Source: an uncultured Eubacteriales bacterium (lineage in GTDB: Bacteria; Bacillota_I; Bacilli_A; RF39; UBA660). From it: 5,785 nucleotides of DNA. The DNA is taken from positions 1 through 5,785 of the forward strand of contig ONXO01000081.1 in NCBI GenBank assembly GCA_900321795.1, in the 5' to 3' direction. Below the pieces are notes generated by a model. It worked only from the letters and a program-made list of their open reading frames with translations. It ran no database searches and was not told the DNA's origin. Positions 1 through 5,784 of this stretch are shown piece by piece. Position 1 is the stretch's first letter; each line of letters begins with the position of its first letter. The position numbers and the translations under genes are program-made.

Positions 1-468
1 AAGATCAAGGAATAAAAGCCCTCTTCCAACATAACGTTTAGCAATAGAAACAACTAATCTTAAATTACTTTCTGCAAGTATCTGCTTAGCCTCTTCATCA
101 CCAGCAGCAATTCTATGAGATAGTTCTTGTTCTTCTTCAAGCGATAACAAACTTATTTTACCTATCTCTTTAAGATACATCCTTACATTATCATTAACAG
201 ACATATCTTTACTTTCAGTAGTTAGTTCTTCCAAATTCAATGAAATATCTTCTGTTAAAAGTCCGCCATCAGTATCATTTTCATCTTCACTTTTAACTTC
301 AATATTATTTTCATTTAAAGTGTTATACAAAGTATCCAGATTGTTAGCATCAAGTTCAAGCCCATTAGTGGCTTTTGCAATTTCCTCATAGGTTAAAAAT
401 CCTTTATTTAGCCCCGTATCAACTAAATCTTTTAGTATTTCATCGAATGTCTTCATTTCATTTACCAT
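1..468 (-). CDS. rpoD: Primary sigma factor RpoD/SigA, N-terminal part (truncated by the window edge)
   Basis: This is the housekeeping sigma factor, which directs RNA polymerase to -10/-35 promoters. I translated 156 codons in frame from 468 to 1 with no stop; the rest lies outside the window. Residues 1-90 are a region 1.1-like segment (TFDEILKDLVDTG, then GFLTYEEIA), acidic towards its end. Region 1.2 begins at VNDNVRMYLKEIGKISLLS, and region 2.1 follows with ESNLRLVVSIAKRYVGRG and LLFLDL at the edge. These match Bacillus SigA closely; the usual GMLFLDL reads GLLFLDL. I chose the ATG at 468-466 because GAGAGG (481-476) sits 7 nt upstream. It overlaps the dnaG stop by 7 nt, which suggests translational coupling. 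An inner Met at 456-454 is poorly spaced from that site. The dnaG-rpoD order is the classic macromolecular synthesis operon. Roughly 200 C-terminal residues (regions 2.2-4) should lie beyond position 1. Confidence 0.96.
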   Translation of the reverse strand, partial: MVNEMKTFDEILKDLVDTGLNKGFLTYEEIAKATNGLELDANNLDTLYNTLNENNIEVKSEDENDTDGGLLTEDISLNLEELTTESKDMSVNDNVRMYLKEIGKISLLSLEEEQELSHRIAAGDEEAKQILAESNLRLVVSIAKRYVGRGLLFLDL

Positions 469-2180
469 TTTAGAACCTCTCTTTTCATATTCTCAATTCG
501 AGCACCCAATCTCTTTTTTTCTTCTAAATCAAGTGTGTTTTTCATTTTCTCAGTTAAAGTATCTATTTGCTTTTTAACTCTAAATTCCTTGACCCTTAAA
601 ATATAGTCCTCTAATTCCAAATCAGTATACTCTTCACTCTGATCAAATGACAAAACTTCATTCATCACTTCATTTAAATCTTCACGTGCACTAGTGTAAC
701 ATATAAAGTCCGATATGTCAAAGGTTTTCTTTACATTATAATAATTAATTATCTCATTAGCTAGTTTTTTTCTTTTATCATTATTTAAATATCCCAAATG
801 TGTCTGATAATAATTTATTAAATCTTCATGCATCATCATCAAGTATAAAATTCTAATCTCACTTTTGTCATATTTATTATAAGATATCTTTTTTACTGGC
901 TTTTTCTCTTCTTTTATTTTAATACTTGAGTTAGTTATTTTACTCTTAATCAAATCAATACTAATTTTAAATTCATCACTAAGTTCACGTATTTTAATTT
1001 CTCTAAGTATATCATCATCAATATTATTTATTATTTTAATAGACTCATTTATATAATTGGATAGATCAGTTGAATTATTCAAATCTTTATTATTTTTTAA
1101 ATAATTTAACTTAAAATCTATAAAATTAATTCTATTTTTGTACGCTTGTAAAAATGCTTCAGATCCATTATCTATTATATATTCATCAGTATCCTTACTA
1201 CCTGTAAAAACTATAACAGTAGAATTTATTCCATTTTTATAAAGTTCATCACCAATTGCTATTGTTGCTCTTTTACCGGCATCATCTTGATCGAGATTAA
1301 GAACAACATTGCATTTCAATGATTTTATTATATTTAAATGATCTTTTGTAAAACTAGTTCCCATTAAAGCTACAGCGTTATTAATTCCAATAGTATGCAT
1401 TCTTATTATTTCCATCTGACCTTCACTTATTATAATTTCATGCTGCTTTCTAATAAAATCTTTAGCCCTATAGAAATTGTACAATATTTCACTTTTTTTA
1501 AATATTGGAGTATCCATAGTATTTATATACTTTGCTTCATCAGTATTTGTATACTTTCTTGCTGAAAATCCTACCGGATTGCCATCATTGTCTCTAATAG
1601 TAAACATTATTCTATTTCTAAAAAGATCAGTATTATTAGAAGAAGATAGGCCAATTTGTCTTAAAGTAGCCAAAGAATGCTTTTTTGATAGACTATTAAC
1701 GAGTCCTTGTTTTAATGACAAGCCAATATCAAAATATTCAATAGTTTCTTTATTTAAATGCCTTTCTTCTAAATATTTTCTTGCTTCTTCTCCATCTTTA
1801 GAATTTAAATTATTCTTATAATATGATAAAGCAATTTTATATATATCATAATATTCTTGATTTGAAGAAATTTTCTTTTCACTTTCCAAATTTAAATGAA
1901 TTCCTGCATTTTTAGCTAGTATATCTACAGCTTCTAAAAATGGGACTTTAAGATATTCTTGTACAAAAGAAATTACATTTCCACTTGTCCCGCAAGTGAA
2001 ACATCTAAATATTTGCTTATCGGGAGAAATACTCATAGAAGGAGAATGATCATCATGAAACGGACATATTGCAAAATAGTTTTTTCCCTTTTGCGTTAAA
2101 GGAATATAAGATGAAATAACATCTACTATATCATTAGCTTCTCTAACAGTTTTTATCATGTTCTCATCTACATGTGCCAT
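462..2180 (-). CDS. dnaG: DNA primase DnaG
   Basis: This primase makes the RNA primers for lagging-strand synthesis and acts with the replicative helicase at the fork. The 572-residue protein has the standard layout. The N-terminal CHC2 zinc domain (about 1-100) has ligands Cys39, His42, Cys60 and Cys63, in CPFH and CFTCG. The core (about 115-240) contains LFRNRIMFTIRD and GFSARKY. The TOPRIM domain (about 247-335) has catalytic Glu253 in SEGQME, the DxD pair Asp297/Asp299 in LDQDDAG, and KDTDE at 329-333. A Lys/Glu-rich helical C-terminus (about 430-572) is probably the helicase-binding part. Motif 1 reads EGQME rather than the common EGYMD, a conservative Asp-to-Glu change. The start is supported by GGAG at 2193-2190, 9 nt upstream. 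The gene lies 46 nt after the UPF0316 gene and overlaps rpoD by 7 nt. An imperfect copy of its start region lies just upstream. Its length is slightly short of the roughly 600 residues usual for the family. Confidence 0.97.
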   Translation of the reverse strand: MAHVDENMIKTVREANDIVDVISSYIPLTQKGKNYFAICPFHDDHSPSMSISPDKQIFRCFTCGTSGNVISFVQEYLKVPFLEAVDILAKNAGIHLNLESEKKISSNQEYYDIYKIALSYYKNNLNSKDGEEARKYLEERHLNKETIEYFDIGLSLKQGLVNSLSKKHSLATLRQIGLSSSNNTDLFRNRIMFTIRDNDGNPVGFSARKYTNTDEAKYINTMDTPIFKKSEILYNFYRAKDFIRKQHEIIISEGQMEIIRMHTIGINNAVALMGTSFTKDHLNIIKSLKCNVVLNLDQDDAGKRATIAIGDELYKNGINSTVIVFTGSKDTDEYIIDNGSEAFLQAYKNRINFIDFKLNYLKNNKDLNNSTDLSNYINESIKIINNIDDDILREIKIRELSDEFKISIDLIKSKITNSSIKIKEEKKPVKKISYNKYDKSEIRILYLMMMHEDLINYYQTHLGYLNNDKRKKLANEIINYYNVKKTFDISDFICYTSAREDLNEVMNEVLSFDQSEEYTDLELEDYILRVKEFRVKKQIDTLTEKMKNTLDLEEKKRLGARIENMKREVLKW

Positions 2181-2220
2181 TTTTTCACACTCCTTTTTTA
2201 TACATGTGCCATTTCTTCAC
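2169..2220 (-). repeat. 20-bp direct repeat duplicating the dnaG start region
   Basis: Two copies, at 2169-2188 and 2201-2220, match at 19 of 20 positions with a 32-bp period. Each contains the minus-strand core ATGGCACATGTA. The downstream copy is the true dnaG start, with the GGAG ribosome site between the copies. The upstream copy makes a four-codon ORF, Met-Ala-His-Val-TAA (2212-2198), identical to the first four residues of DnaG. The repeat is seen directly. That it arose by tandem duplication of the gene start is inference. The mini-ORF has only a weak GAAG before it and begins 14 nt after the UPF0316 stop, so any translation would probably be by reinitiation. Confidence 0.85.
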
Positions 2221-2226
2221 TATAAA

Positions 2227-2739
2227 TTAATATCCACCAATTCTATATTTATTATCACTTACGACAATAAAAGCATGACTATCAATATCGGTTACAATCT
2301 TTTTTAAATCTTTAACTCTCCTATTTGTAGTCGCCACAAATATCATATATTTATTAGATATTAAGTCTTTACCTTTGATTTTACTTACACTTATTGCAAA
2401 GTTATGGTCAATCAAAGCATTTACTATTTTCCTGCTTTGTTTAACTACAATATTAACAGAAACATTACTTTCTATAAATCTATCTGTTATATACATACCC
2501 ACTAATACACCACACGCATATCCTGATGCATAAGATAAAGCAATTAATATAGGATTAGCTTCTGTAGCCAAAGCTTCTCTAACAATTAAAAACCACACAA
2601 GCACTTCACAAAATGCCATTAAAGTTGCAAGTAAACTGCTATTTCTTACAATCAAAACAGTTTTAACAGTACTTAAGCTAGTATCAATAATTCTAGCTAC
2701 AAATACTATTAAACATAAAAATACTACATTATCAAACAT
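2227..2739 (-). CDS. UPF0316 family membrane protein (YebE-like, DUF5698 + DUF2179)
   Basis: This is a 170-residue integral membrane protein of a conserved family whose function is not established. The N-terminal half has three predicted membrane segments, about 3-22, 36-55 and 63-84. Between and within them are family signatures: ARIIDTSLSTVKTV (15-28), with Arg16 and Asp19, and FCEVLVW (43-49), with Glu45 and Trp49. The glycine-rich third segment contains SGYACGVLVG. The soluble C-terminal half (about 95-170) is a DUF2179 domain with KYMIFVATTNRR and DIDSHAFIVVSD, ending in the typical Gly-Gly-aromatic tail (GGY). The DUF2179 fold also closes YitT-type membrane proteins. The start has GAAGGG (2754-2749) 9 nt upstream. 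It lies 65 nt after smpB and 46 nt before dnaG, all on one strand, so it may be cotranscribed with them. A weak promoter candidate precedes it. Family assignment is by recognition of the motifs; the role is unknown. Confidence 0.88.
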   Translation of the reverse strand: MFDNVVFLCLIVFVARIIDTSLSTVKTVLIVRNSSLLATLMAFCEVLVWFLIVREALATEANPILIALSYASGYACGVLVGMYITDRFIESNVSVNIVVKQSRKIVNALIDHNFAISVSKIKGKDLISNKYMIFVATTNRRVKDLKKIVTDIDSHAFIVVSDNKYRIGGY

Positions 2740-2768
2740 TATACTACACCCTTCTTAATTCCATAAAT

Positions 2769-2797
2769 ATTCTATCACTTTTTTTACACATTTTAAA
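2769..2797 (-). promoter_or_regulatory. Weak candidate promoter for the UPF0316-dnaG-rpoD segment
   Basis: On the minus strand, TTTAAA (2797-2792) and TAGAAT (2774-2769) are separated by exactly 17 bp. They match the -35 and -10 consensus at 4/6 and 5/6. Predicted initiation near 2762 would leave a leader of about 20 nt containing the GAAGGG ribosome site. In DNA this AT-rich such pairs arise by chance, so it is only a candidate. If real, it would give dnaG and rpoD expression independent of rnr-smpB. Confidence 0.3.
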
Positions 2798-2804
2798 TAT
2801 TAAA

Positions 2805-3236
2805 CTACTTTAATTTATATTGGCTATCTCTTTCTATATCTCTTTTCTTTATAGTTTCTCTCTTGTCATAAAGTTTTTTGCCTTTAGCAAGTCCTAACAA
2901 AAGTTTTGCCTTATTTTTCTTAAAATAGACCTTTAATGGTATTAATGTATATCTATTAAGTTCGATTTGTTTAGCTAATTTACTTATTTCATTTTTATGA
3001 AGTAAAAGCTTTCTTTCTCTTCTCTCATCATGATTGAATATATTGCCTTCGTCATATCTAGCAATATACATATTTGTTAAGAATACTTCACCTTTTCTAA
3101 TTCTCGCATAAGCATCTTCAAGTGAAGCAGAGCCTTTTCTAATTGATTTAATTTCAGTTCCTTTTAATTCAATACCAGCTTCTAATTCAGCTATTATTTC
3201 ATAATTAAACCTAGCTTTTCTATTTACTATTTCCAT
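2805..3236 (-). CDS. smpB: SsrA (tmRNA)-binding protein SmpB
   Basis: SmpB binds the tRNA-like part of tmRNA and places it in the A site of stalled ribosomes for trans-translation. The 143-residue protein carries the family landmarks in order: NRKARFNYEI (5-14), ELKGTEIKSIR (23-33), LEDAYARIRKGEVFL (39-53), NIFNHDERRERKLLLHKNEI (65-84), YTLIPLKVYF (96-105) and LGLAKGKKLYDKRETIKKRD (114-133). Only ten residues (IERDSQYKLK) follow the last motif, so the C-terminal tail, which mimics an mRNA/codon path in the ribosome, is short beside family members of about 150-160 residues. The start is fixed by GGAGGG (3247-3242), 5 nt upstream and inside the end of rnr. The 17-nt overlap with rnr implies coupled translation. 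No ssrA gene is visible in this window. Confidence 0.97.
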   Translation of the reverse strand: MEIVNRKARFNYEIIAELEAGIELKGTEIKSIRKGSASLEDAYARIRKGEVFLTNMYIARYDEGNIFNHDERRERKLLLHKNEISKLAKQIELNRYTLIPLKVYFKKNKAKLLLGLAKGKKLYDKRETIKKRDIERDSQYKLK

Positions 3237-5319
3237 ATGTGCCCTCCACTAAAGTAAAATCTACTTCTCTTCTTTCCTTAGAAGCGCCTATACACTTTAC
3301 CATCACTTTGTCTCCTAAGCAAAACGCTCTTTTTTTCTTTCTATCTAAGTAGTATAGCATATCTTCAGATAAAGTAAAGTATCCTTTAAGTGTATCCAAG
3401 CTTACAAATCCTTCTATAAAATTATCTGTTTCTACAAAAAAGCCGTGTTTTAAAAGTCCATCTATTCTAGCGGGATATTCTTCTCCAATATGTTTTTCCA
3501 TATATTCAGCTATTTTCATGTCATTTACTTCGTATTCACACTCATCACTTCTTCTTTCAGTCATGCTTATGTGTTCACAAGCTTCTGGAAGACACCTTCC
3601 AATTTCGCCTAAACTAACTTTCATATCCATATTAAACAAAGCTGTTTTAATTAAATAATGAAGTAGTAAATCAGAGAATCTTCTTATTGGAGAAGTCTCA
3701 TGTGTGTATTTTTTGCTTCCTAAACCATAGTGGCCAATATTAGATGAAGAATAGATAGCTTTTTGCATGCTTCTTAATAATTTTGTGTTTAACACTTCCT
3801 CATCTTTAACTCCCTTTATAGAATCAAGAATAGCCTGAATATGTTTATTAGACATATCGCTATAATCAAACTTTCCTCTTAATTGATAACCTAAAACACT
3901 CATTAACTTAACAAATTCTTCTATTTTCTTAGGAGATGGAGTAGCGTGCACCCTGTAAATGGCATAATCAGTTACTTCAGTTAAAAGCTCAATACTAGCT
4001 TCATTAGATGCAATCATAAATTGCTCAATTAAACTTTCAGCATCTCTTTGCTCGTGCTTCTTTATATCTAGCAATTTACCATTTTCATCAACAATCAACT
4101 TTATTTCACTAGAAGCAAACTCAATTTCCCCACGTTCCTTCATTTTTTTCTTTAAAAGGCGTGCCAGCTTGTTCATCTCTAACAATGTCTTTTCATAAGG
4201 CTTATATTCTTCTGAAGCTTTTCCTTCTAAAACTTTTTGCACTTCATCATAATTCATTTTCTTTCTAGATTTAATAATGCTAGGATACATTCTTTTATTT
4301 ACTACGTTGCCTTCTTTATCTATTTCTATTTCAGTAGTTACAGCAAGTCTTAAGACATTAGGATTTAAAGAGCATATTCCATTGGATAATTCAACTGGGA
4401 GCATAGGTTCAACTCTATCCGCCATATAGGTAGAGTTTCCTTTATTATAAGCATCATTAAATGTACTACTTCCCCATTTAACATAGTTAGTTACATCAGC
4501 TATACATACTTTAAGTAAATAGTTACCATTATCTAAAATAGTTAAACCAACTGCATCATCTATATCTTTAGTGTCAATTCCATCAATAGTAAATATCTCT
4601 TCATTAGTTAAATCTATTCTACCTTCTTTTTCACTTTCTAGCACTTCAGTAGGTAAACTTCTAGCTTCTTCAAACGTTTTATCACTAAATCCGTGAGGCA
4701 CTTCCATCTCTGCCATCACCATGAGAGTATCTATATCGGGTGAATTTTTATGTCCAATCTTTTCTACTACTTTAACATATATATTATCTTTATCTTCTCT
4801 AACACTTCTTATTCTTACTATTTCCCCATCTACTAAAGGCATTTCTTTATTTTCTAAAAGCACTACATTAAGTTTATAATCTTTAACTGGAATAATGTAA
4901 GTAACTCCATTTTCTACTCTCACTTCAGCTAAAGGAAGATTTCTTTCAAGTATTCTTTTTACTTTAGCTTCTATCTTTCCTCTTACCTTAATTGTTTCTA
5001 GAAGACACAAATCCCCAGTAGAAGCATCTTGCATATTCTTTTTATCTATGAATATGTCATCTTCTCCTTCCACCAAAGCCCAGCCATTACCGCTAGCTAC
5101 TTTTTCCACTTTAGCCTTTACGTATTCATCTGTCACTAGTTTAAAAGTATTCTTTTTAGTGGGAGTTATATTTCCTTCATTAACGAGTTCTTGCAAAACT
5201 TCAAGTAGTTTCTTAATATCATCAGAAGTATAATTTTTCTTTATATGTGAGATTATATCTATAGGATCTAATTTTTTATTTTTACTTTCTTTAAATATAC
5301 TTAATACTTTATCTTTCAT
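3220..5319 (-). CDS. rnr: Ribonuclease R (3'-5' exoribonuclease, RNB family)
   Basis: This processive 3'-5' exoribonuclease degrades structured RNA, including rRNA and the mRNA released by trans-translation. The 699-residue protein begins with a winged-helix RNase R domain (about 1-62). OB/cold-shock-like segments follow (about 66-190; GNGWALVEGEDDIFI at 77-91). The RNB catalytic domain (about 234-560) holds the metal-binding aspartates in TIDGIDTKDIDDAV (244-257: Asp246, Asp252, Asp254, Asp255), then MLPVELSNGICSLNP, HYGLGSKKYTHETSPIRRF and SDLLLHYLI. An S1 domain closes the protein (about 612-692). It stops almost directly after S1 and has no lysine-rich tail like that of the E. coli enzyme, which accounts for its modest length. 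The start has AGGTG (5329-5325) 5 nt upstream. A terminator separates it from secG, so it probably has its own promoter. It overlaps smpB by 17 nt, fitting a shared role in ribosome rescue and RNA quality control. Confidence 0.97.
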   Translation of the reverse strand: MKDKVLSIFKESKNKKLDPIDIISHIKKNYTSDDIKKLLEVLQELVNEGNITPTKKNTFKLVTDEYVKAKVEKVASGNGWALVEGEDDIFIDKKNMQDASTGDLCLLETIKVRGKIEAKVKRILERNLPLAEVRVENGVTYIIPVKDYKLNVVLLENKEMPLVDGEIVRIRSVREDKDNIYVKVVEKIGHKNSPDIDTLMVMAEMEVPHGFSDKTFEEARSLPTEVLESEKEGRIDLTNEEIFTIDGIDTKDIDDAVGLTILDNGNYLLKVCIADVTNYVKWGSSTFNDAYNKGNSTYMADRVEPMLPVELSNGICSLNPNVLRLAVTTEIEIDKEGNVVNKRMYPSIIKSRKKMNYDEVQKVLEGKASEEYKPYEKTLLEMNKLARLLKKKMKERGEIEFASSEIKLIVDENGKLLDIKKHEQRDAESLIEQFMIASNEASIELLTEVTDYAIYRVHATPSPKKIEEFVKLMSVLGYQLRGKFDYSDMSNKHIQAILDSIKGVKDEEVLNTKLLRSMQKAIYSSSNIGHYGLGSKKYTHETSPIRRFSDLLLHYLIKTALFNMDMKVSLGEIGRCLPEACEHISMTERRSDECEYEVNDMKIAEYMEKHIGEEYPARIDGLLKHGFFVETDNFIEGFVSLDTLKGYFTLSEDMLYYLDRKKKRAFCLGDKVMVKCIGASKERREVDFTLVEGTYGNSK

Positions 5320-5340
5320 ATATTCACCTAACCTAAAATA

Positions 5341-5369
5341 ATTTTACAATAAAAATAGCCATTTTACAA
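5341..5369 (-). promoter_or_regulatory. Candidate promoter for rnr overlapping the secG terminator
   Basis: Minus-strand TTGTAA (5369-5364) and TAAAAT (5346-5341) are spaced by 17 bp, a 4/6 and 5/6 match to consensus. Predicted initiation near 5334 lies just upstream of the rnr ribosome site AGGTG. The -35 falls in the loop of the terminator hairpin. The same hexamer pair and spacing occurs before secG, which supports it slightly. A perfect TATAAT at 5385-5380 is an alternative -10, but it has no recognisable -35 at 15-18 bp. Confidence 0.4.
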
Positions 5370-5382
5370 GAAAATAGCTATT
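5346..5382 (-). terminator. Intrinsic terminator after secG
   Basis: Read on the minus strand, AATAGCTATTTT (5382-5371) and AAAATGGCTATT (5365-5354) form a 12-bp stem with one G-U pair and a 5-nt CTTGT loop. The 3' arm runs straight into TTTATTGT, giving five consecutive T residues. The hairpin starts 30 nt after the secG stop. The stem is AU-rich, so termination may be partial, with some readthrough into rnr. The T-run is on the minus-strand side only, so it is not a plus-strand terminator. Confidence 0.75.
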
Positions 5383-5412
5383 ATATTACATTTCTGTTAA
5401 TCCATTTTACTA

Positions 5413-5625
5413 TTATATGCTTAAGAATAACGAAATTGCTATAAATAGGAATCCAATTACAAATGTAAGTCTAGTTAAGAACTTTTCAGGTCCTCTTTCC
5501 TTCATTTGACTCATTAGCATACTATTCCCACCTGTGATTATTTGTCCTGCATCACTAGCTTTGTTACTCTGCAAAAGTACTAAAGCTATTAATATGATTG
5601 AAACTACAATTAATACTATTTCCAT
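5413..5625 (-). CDS. secG: Preprotein translocase subunit SecG
   Basis: SecG is the small, non-essential membrane subunit of the SecYEG channel that assists SecA-driven export. The 70-residue protein has the family's two-helix hairpin: a first membrane segment at about 2-19 (IVLIVVSIILIALVLLQS) and a second at about 51-69 (TRLTFVIGFLFIAISLFL). Between them is a polar, Gly-containing loop (DAGQIITGGNS, then KERGPEKFLTRLT). LLQS at the end of helix 1 and FLTRLT entering helix 2 are recognisable SecG features. The length is usual for Firmicutes SecG (about 70-80). The start has GAGGTG (5637-5632) 6 nt upstream. secG upstream of rnr and smpB is a common Firmicutes arrangement. Here a terminator follows secG. 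Confidence 0.93.
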   Translation of the reverse strand: MEIVLIVVSIILIALVLLQSNKASDAGQIITGGNSMLMSQMKERGPEKFLTRLTFVIGFLFIAISLFLSI

Positions 5626-5643
5626 TTTTTACACCTCACATAT

Positions 5644-5672
5644 ATTTTATAATACTTCACTTATTTTTACAA
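5644..5672 (-). promoter_or_regulatory. Candidate secG promoter
   Basis: Minus-strand TTGTAA (5672-5667) and TAAAAT (5649-5644) are 17 bp apart, the same hexamers and spacing as the rnr candidate. Predicted initiation around 5637-5639 would begin right at the Shine-Dalgarno, leaving a very short leader. An overlapping TATAAA (5651-5646) with a 15-bp spacer is an alternative -10. The AT richness of the region keeps confidence moderate. Confidence 0.4.
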
Positions 5673-5714
5673 GTTTATTTATTCAATTTTTCTTCTATCT
5701 TATGATTATTTTAT

Positions 5715-5759
5715 GATAATGTCTTAAGTGTTATTTCAGGAAAATGTCTCAAATGATAT
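5715..5759 (+). repeat. Pair of imperfect 20-bp direct repeats, possible IS21-type terminal repeats or operator
   Basis: Copies at 5715-5734 and 5740-5759 match at 16 of 20 positions with a 25-bp period. The best conserved part is AATGTCT-AA-TG. They directly precede and partly overlap a TATAAT on the plus strand. Tandem quasi-repeats of about 20 bp just upstream of the first ORF are known from the ends of IS21-family elements, where the transposase binds. A repressor operator is the other reading. A TG at 5714-5715 could be the element tip. No transposase is in the window, so the mobile-element reading is inference. Confidence 0.5.
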
Positions 5760-5764
5760 ATAAT
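5759..5764 (+). promoter_or_regulatory. TATAAT -10 element for a divergent plus-strand gene
   Basis: This is a perfect TATAAT, placed so that transcription would start near 5771 and read out of the window to the right. No good -35 sits 16-18 bp upstream (the sequence there is TTCAGGA), so an activator or an unusual promoter type would be needed. A Shine-Dalgarno-like AGAGGTGA follows at 5775-5782, which raises the likelihood that this is the 5' region of a gene starting just past 5785. Confidence 0.4.
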
Positions 5765-5765
5765 A

Positions 5766-5784
5766 AGTCACTAAAGAGGTGACT
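5766..5784 (+). promoter_or_regulatory. Hairpin overlapping a Shine-Dalgarno at the right edge
   Basis: AGTCAC (5766-5771) and GTGACT (5779-5784) form a perfect 6-bp stem around a 7-nt loop, TAAAGAG. The Shine-Dalgarno-like AGAGGTGA (5775-5782) spans the loop and the 3' arm, so pairing would partly hide it. Initiation from the nearby TATAAT would be around 5771, which would remove most of the 5' arm; transcripts entering from upstream could fold it fully. On the minus strand the hairpin is followed by TATTATATA rather than a T-run, so it is a poor terminator in that direction. Confidence 0.4.

Noticed and set aside
454..456. Alternative rpoD start at the inner Met (MKTFDE)
   Set aside because: It is 19 nt from the GAGAGG ribosome site, against 7 nt for the ATG at 468-466.
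1477..1821. 114-codon plus-strand open frame
   Set aside because: It lies wholly inside dnaG on the opposite strand. Its hydrophobic, Phe/Leu/Ser-rich translation is the usual shadow of an AT-rich, Lys/Glu-rich gene.
2740..2804. Possible terminator or ssrA (tmRNA) fragment after smpB
   Set aside because: The 65-nt gap has no stable inverted repeat and is too short for tmRNA. Only a weak promoter candidate is supported.
5048..5233. 61-codon plus-strand open frame
   Set aside because: Antisense shadow of the N-terminal part of rnr; a Ser-rich translation with no recognisable features.
5534..5716. 60-codon plus-strand open frame
   Set aside because: It overlaps secG antisense and continues into AT-rich intergenic DNA. 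The translation is Ile/Phe/Thr-rich with no ribosome site that I can see.
5766..5784. Hairpin read as a minus-strand terminator for a gene beyond the right edge
   Set aside because: The 6-bp stem is followed by TATTATATA rather than a T-run. The overlap with a plus-strand Shine-Dalgarno explains it better.
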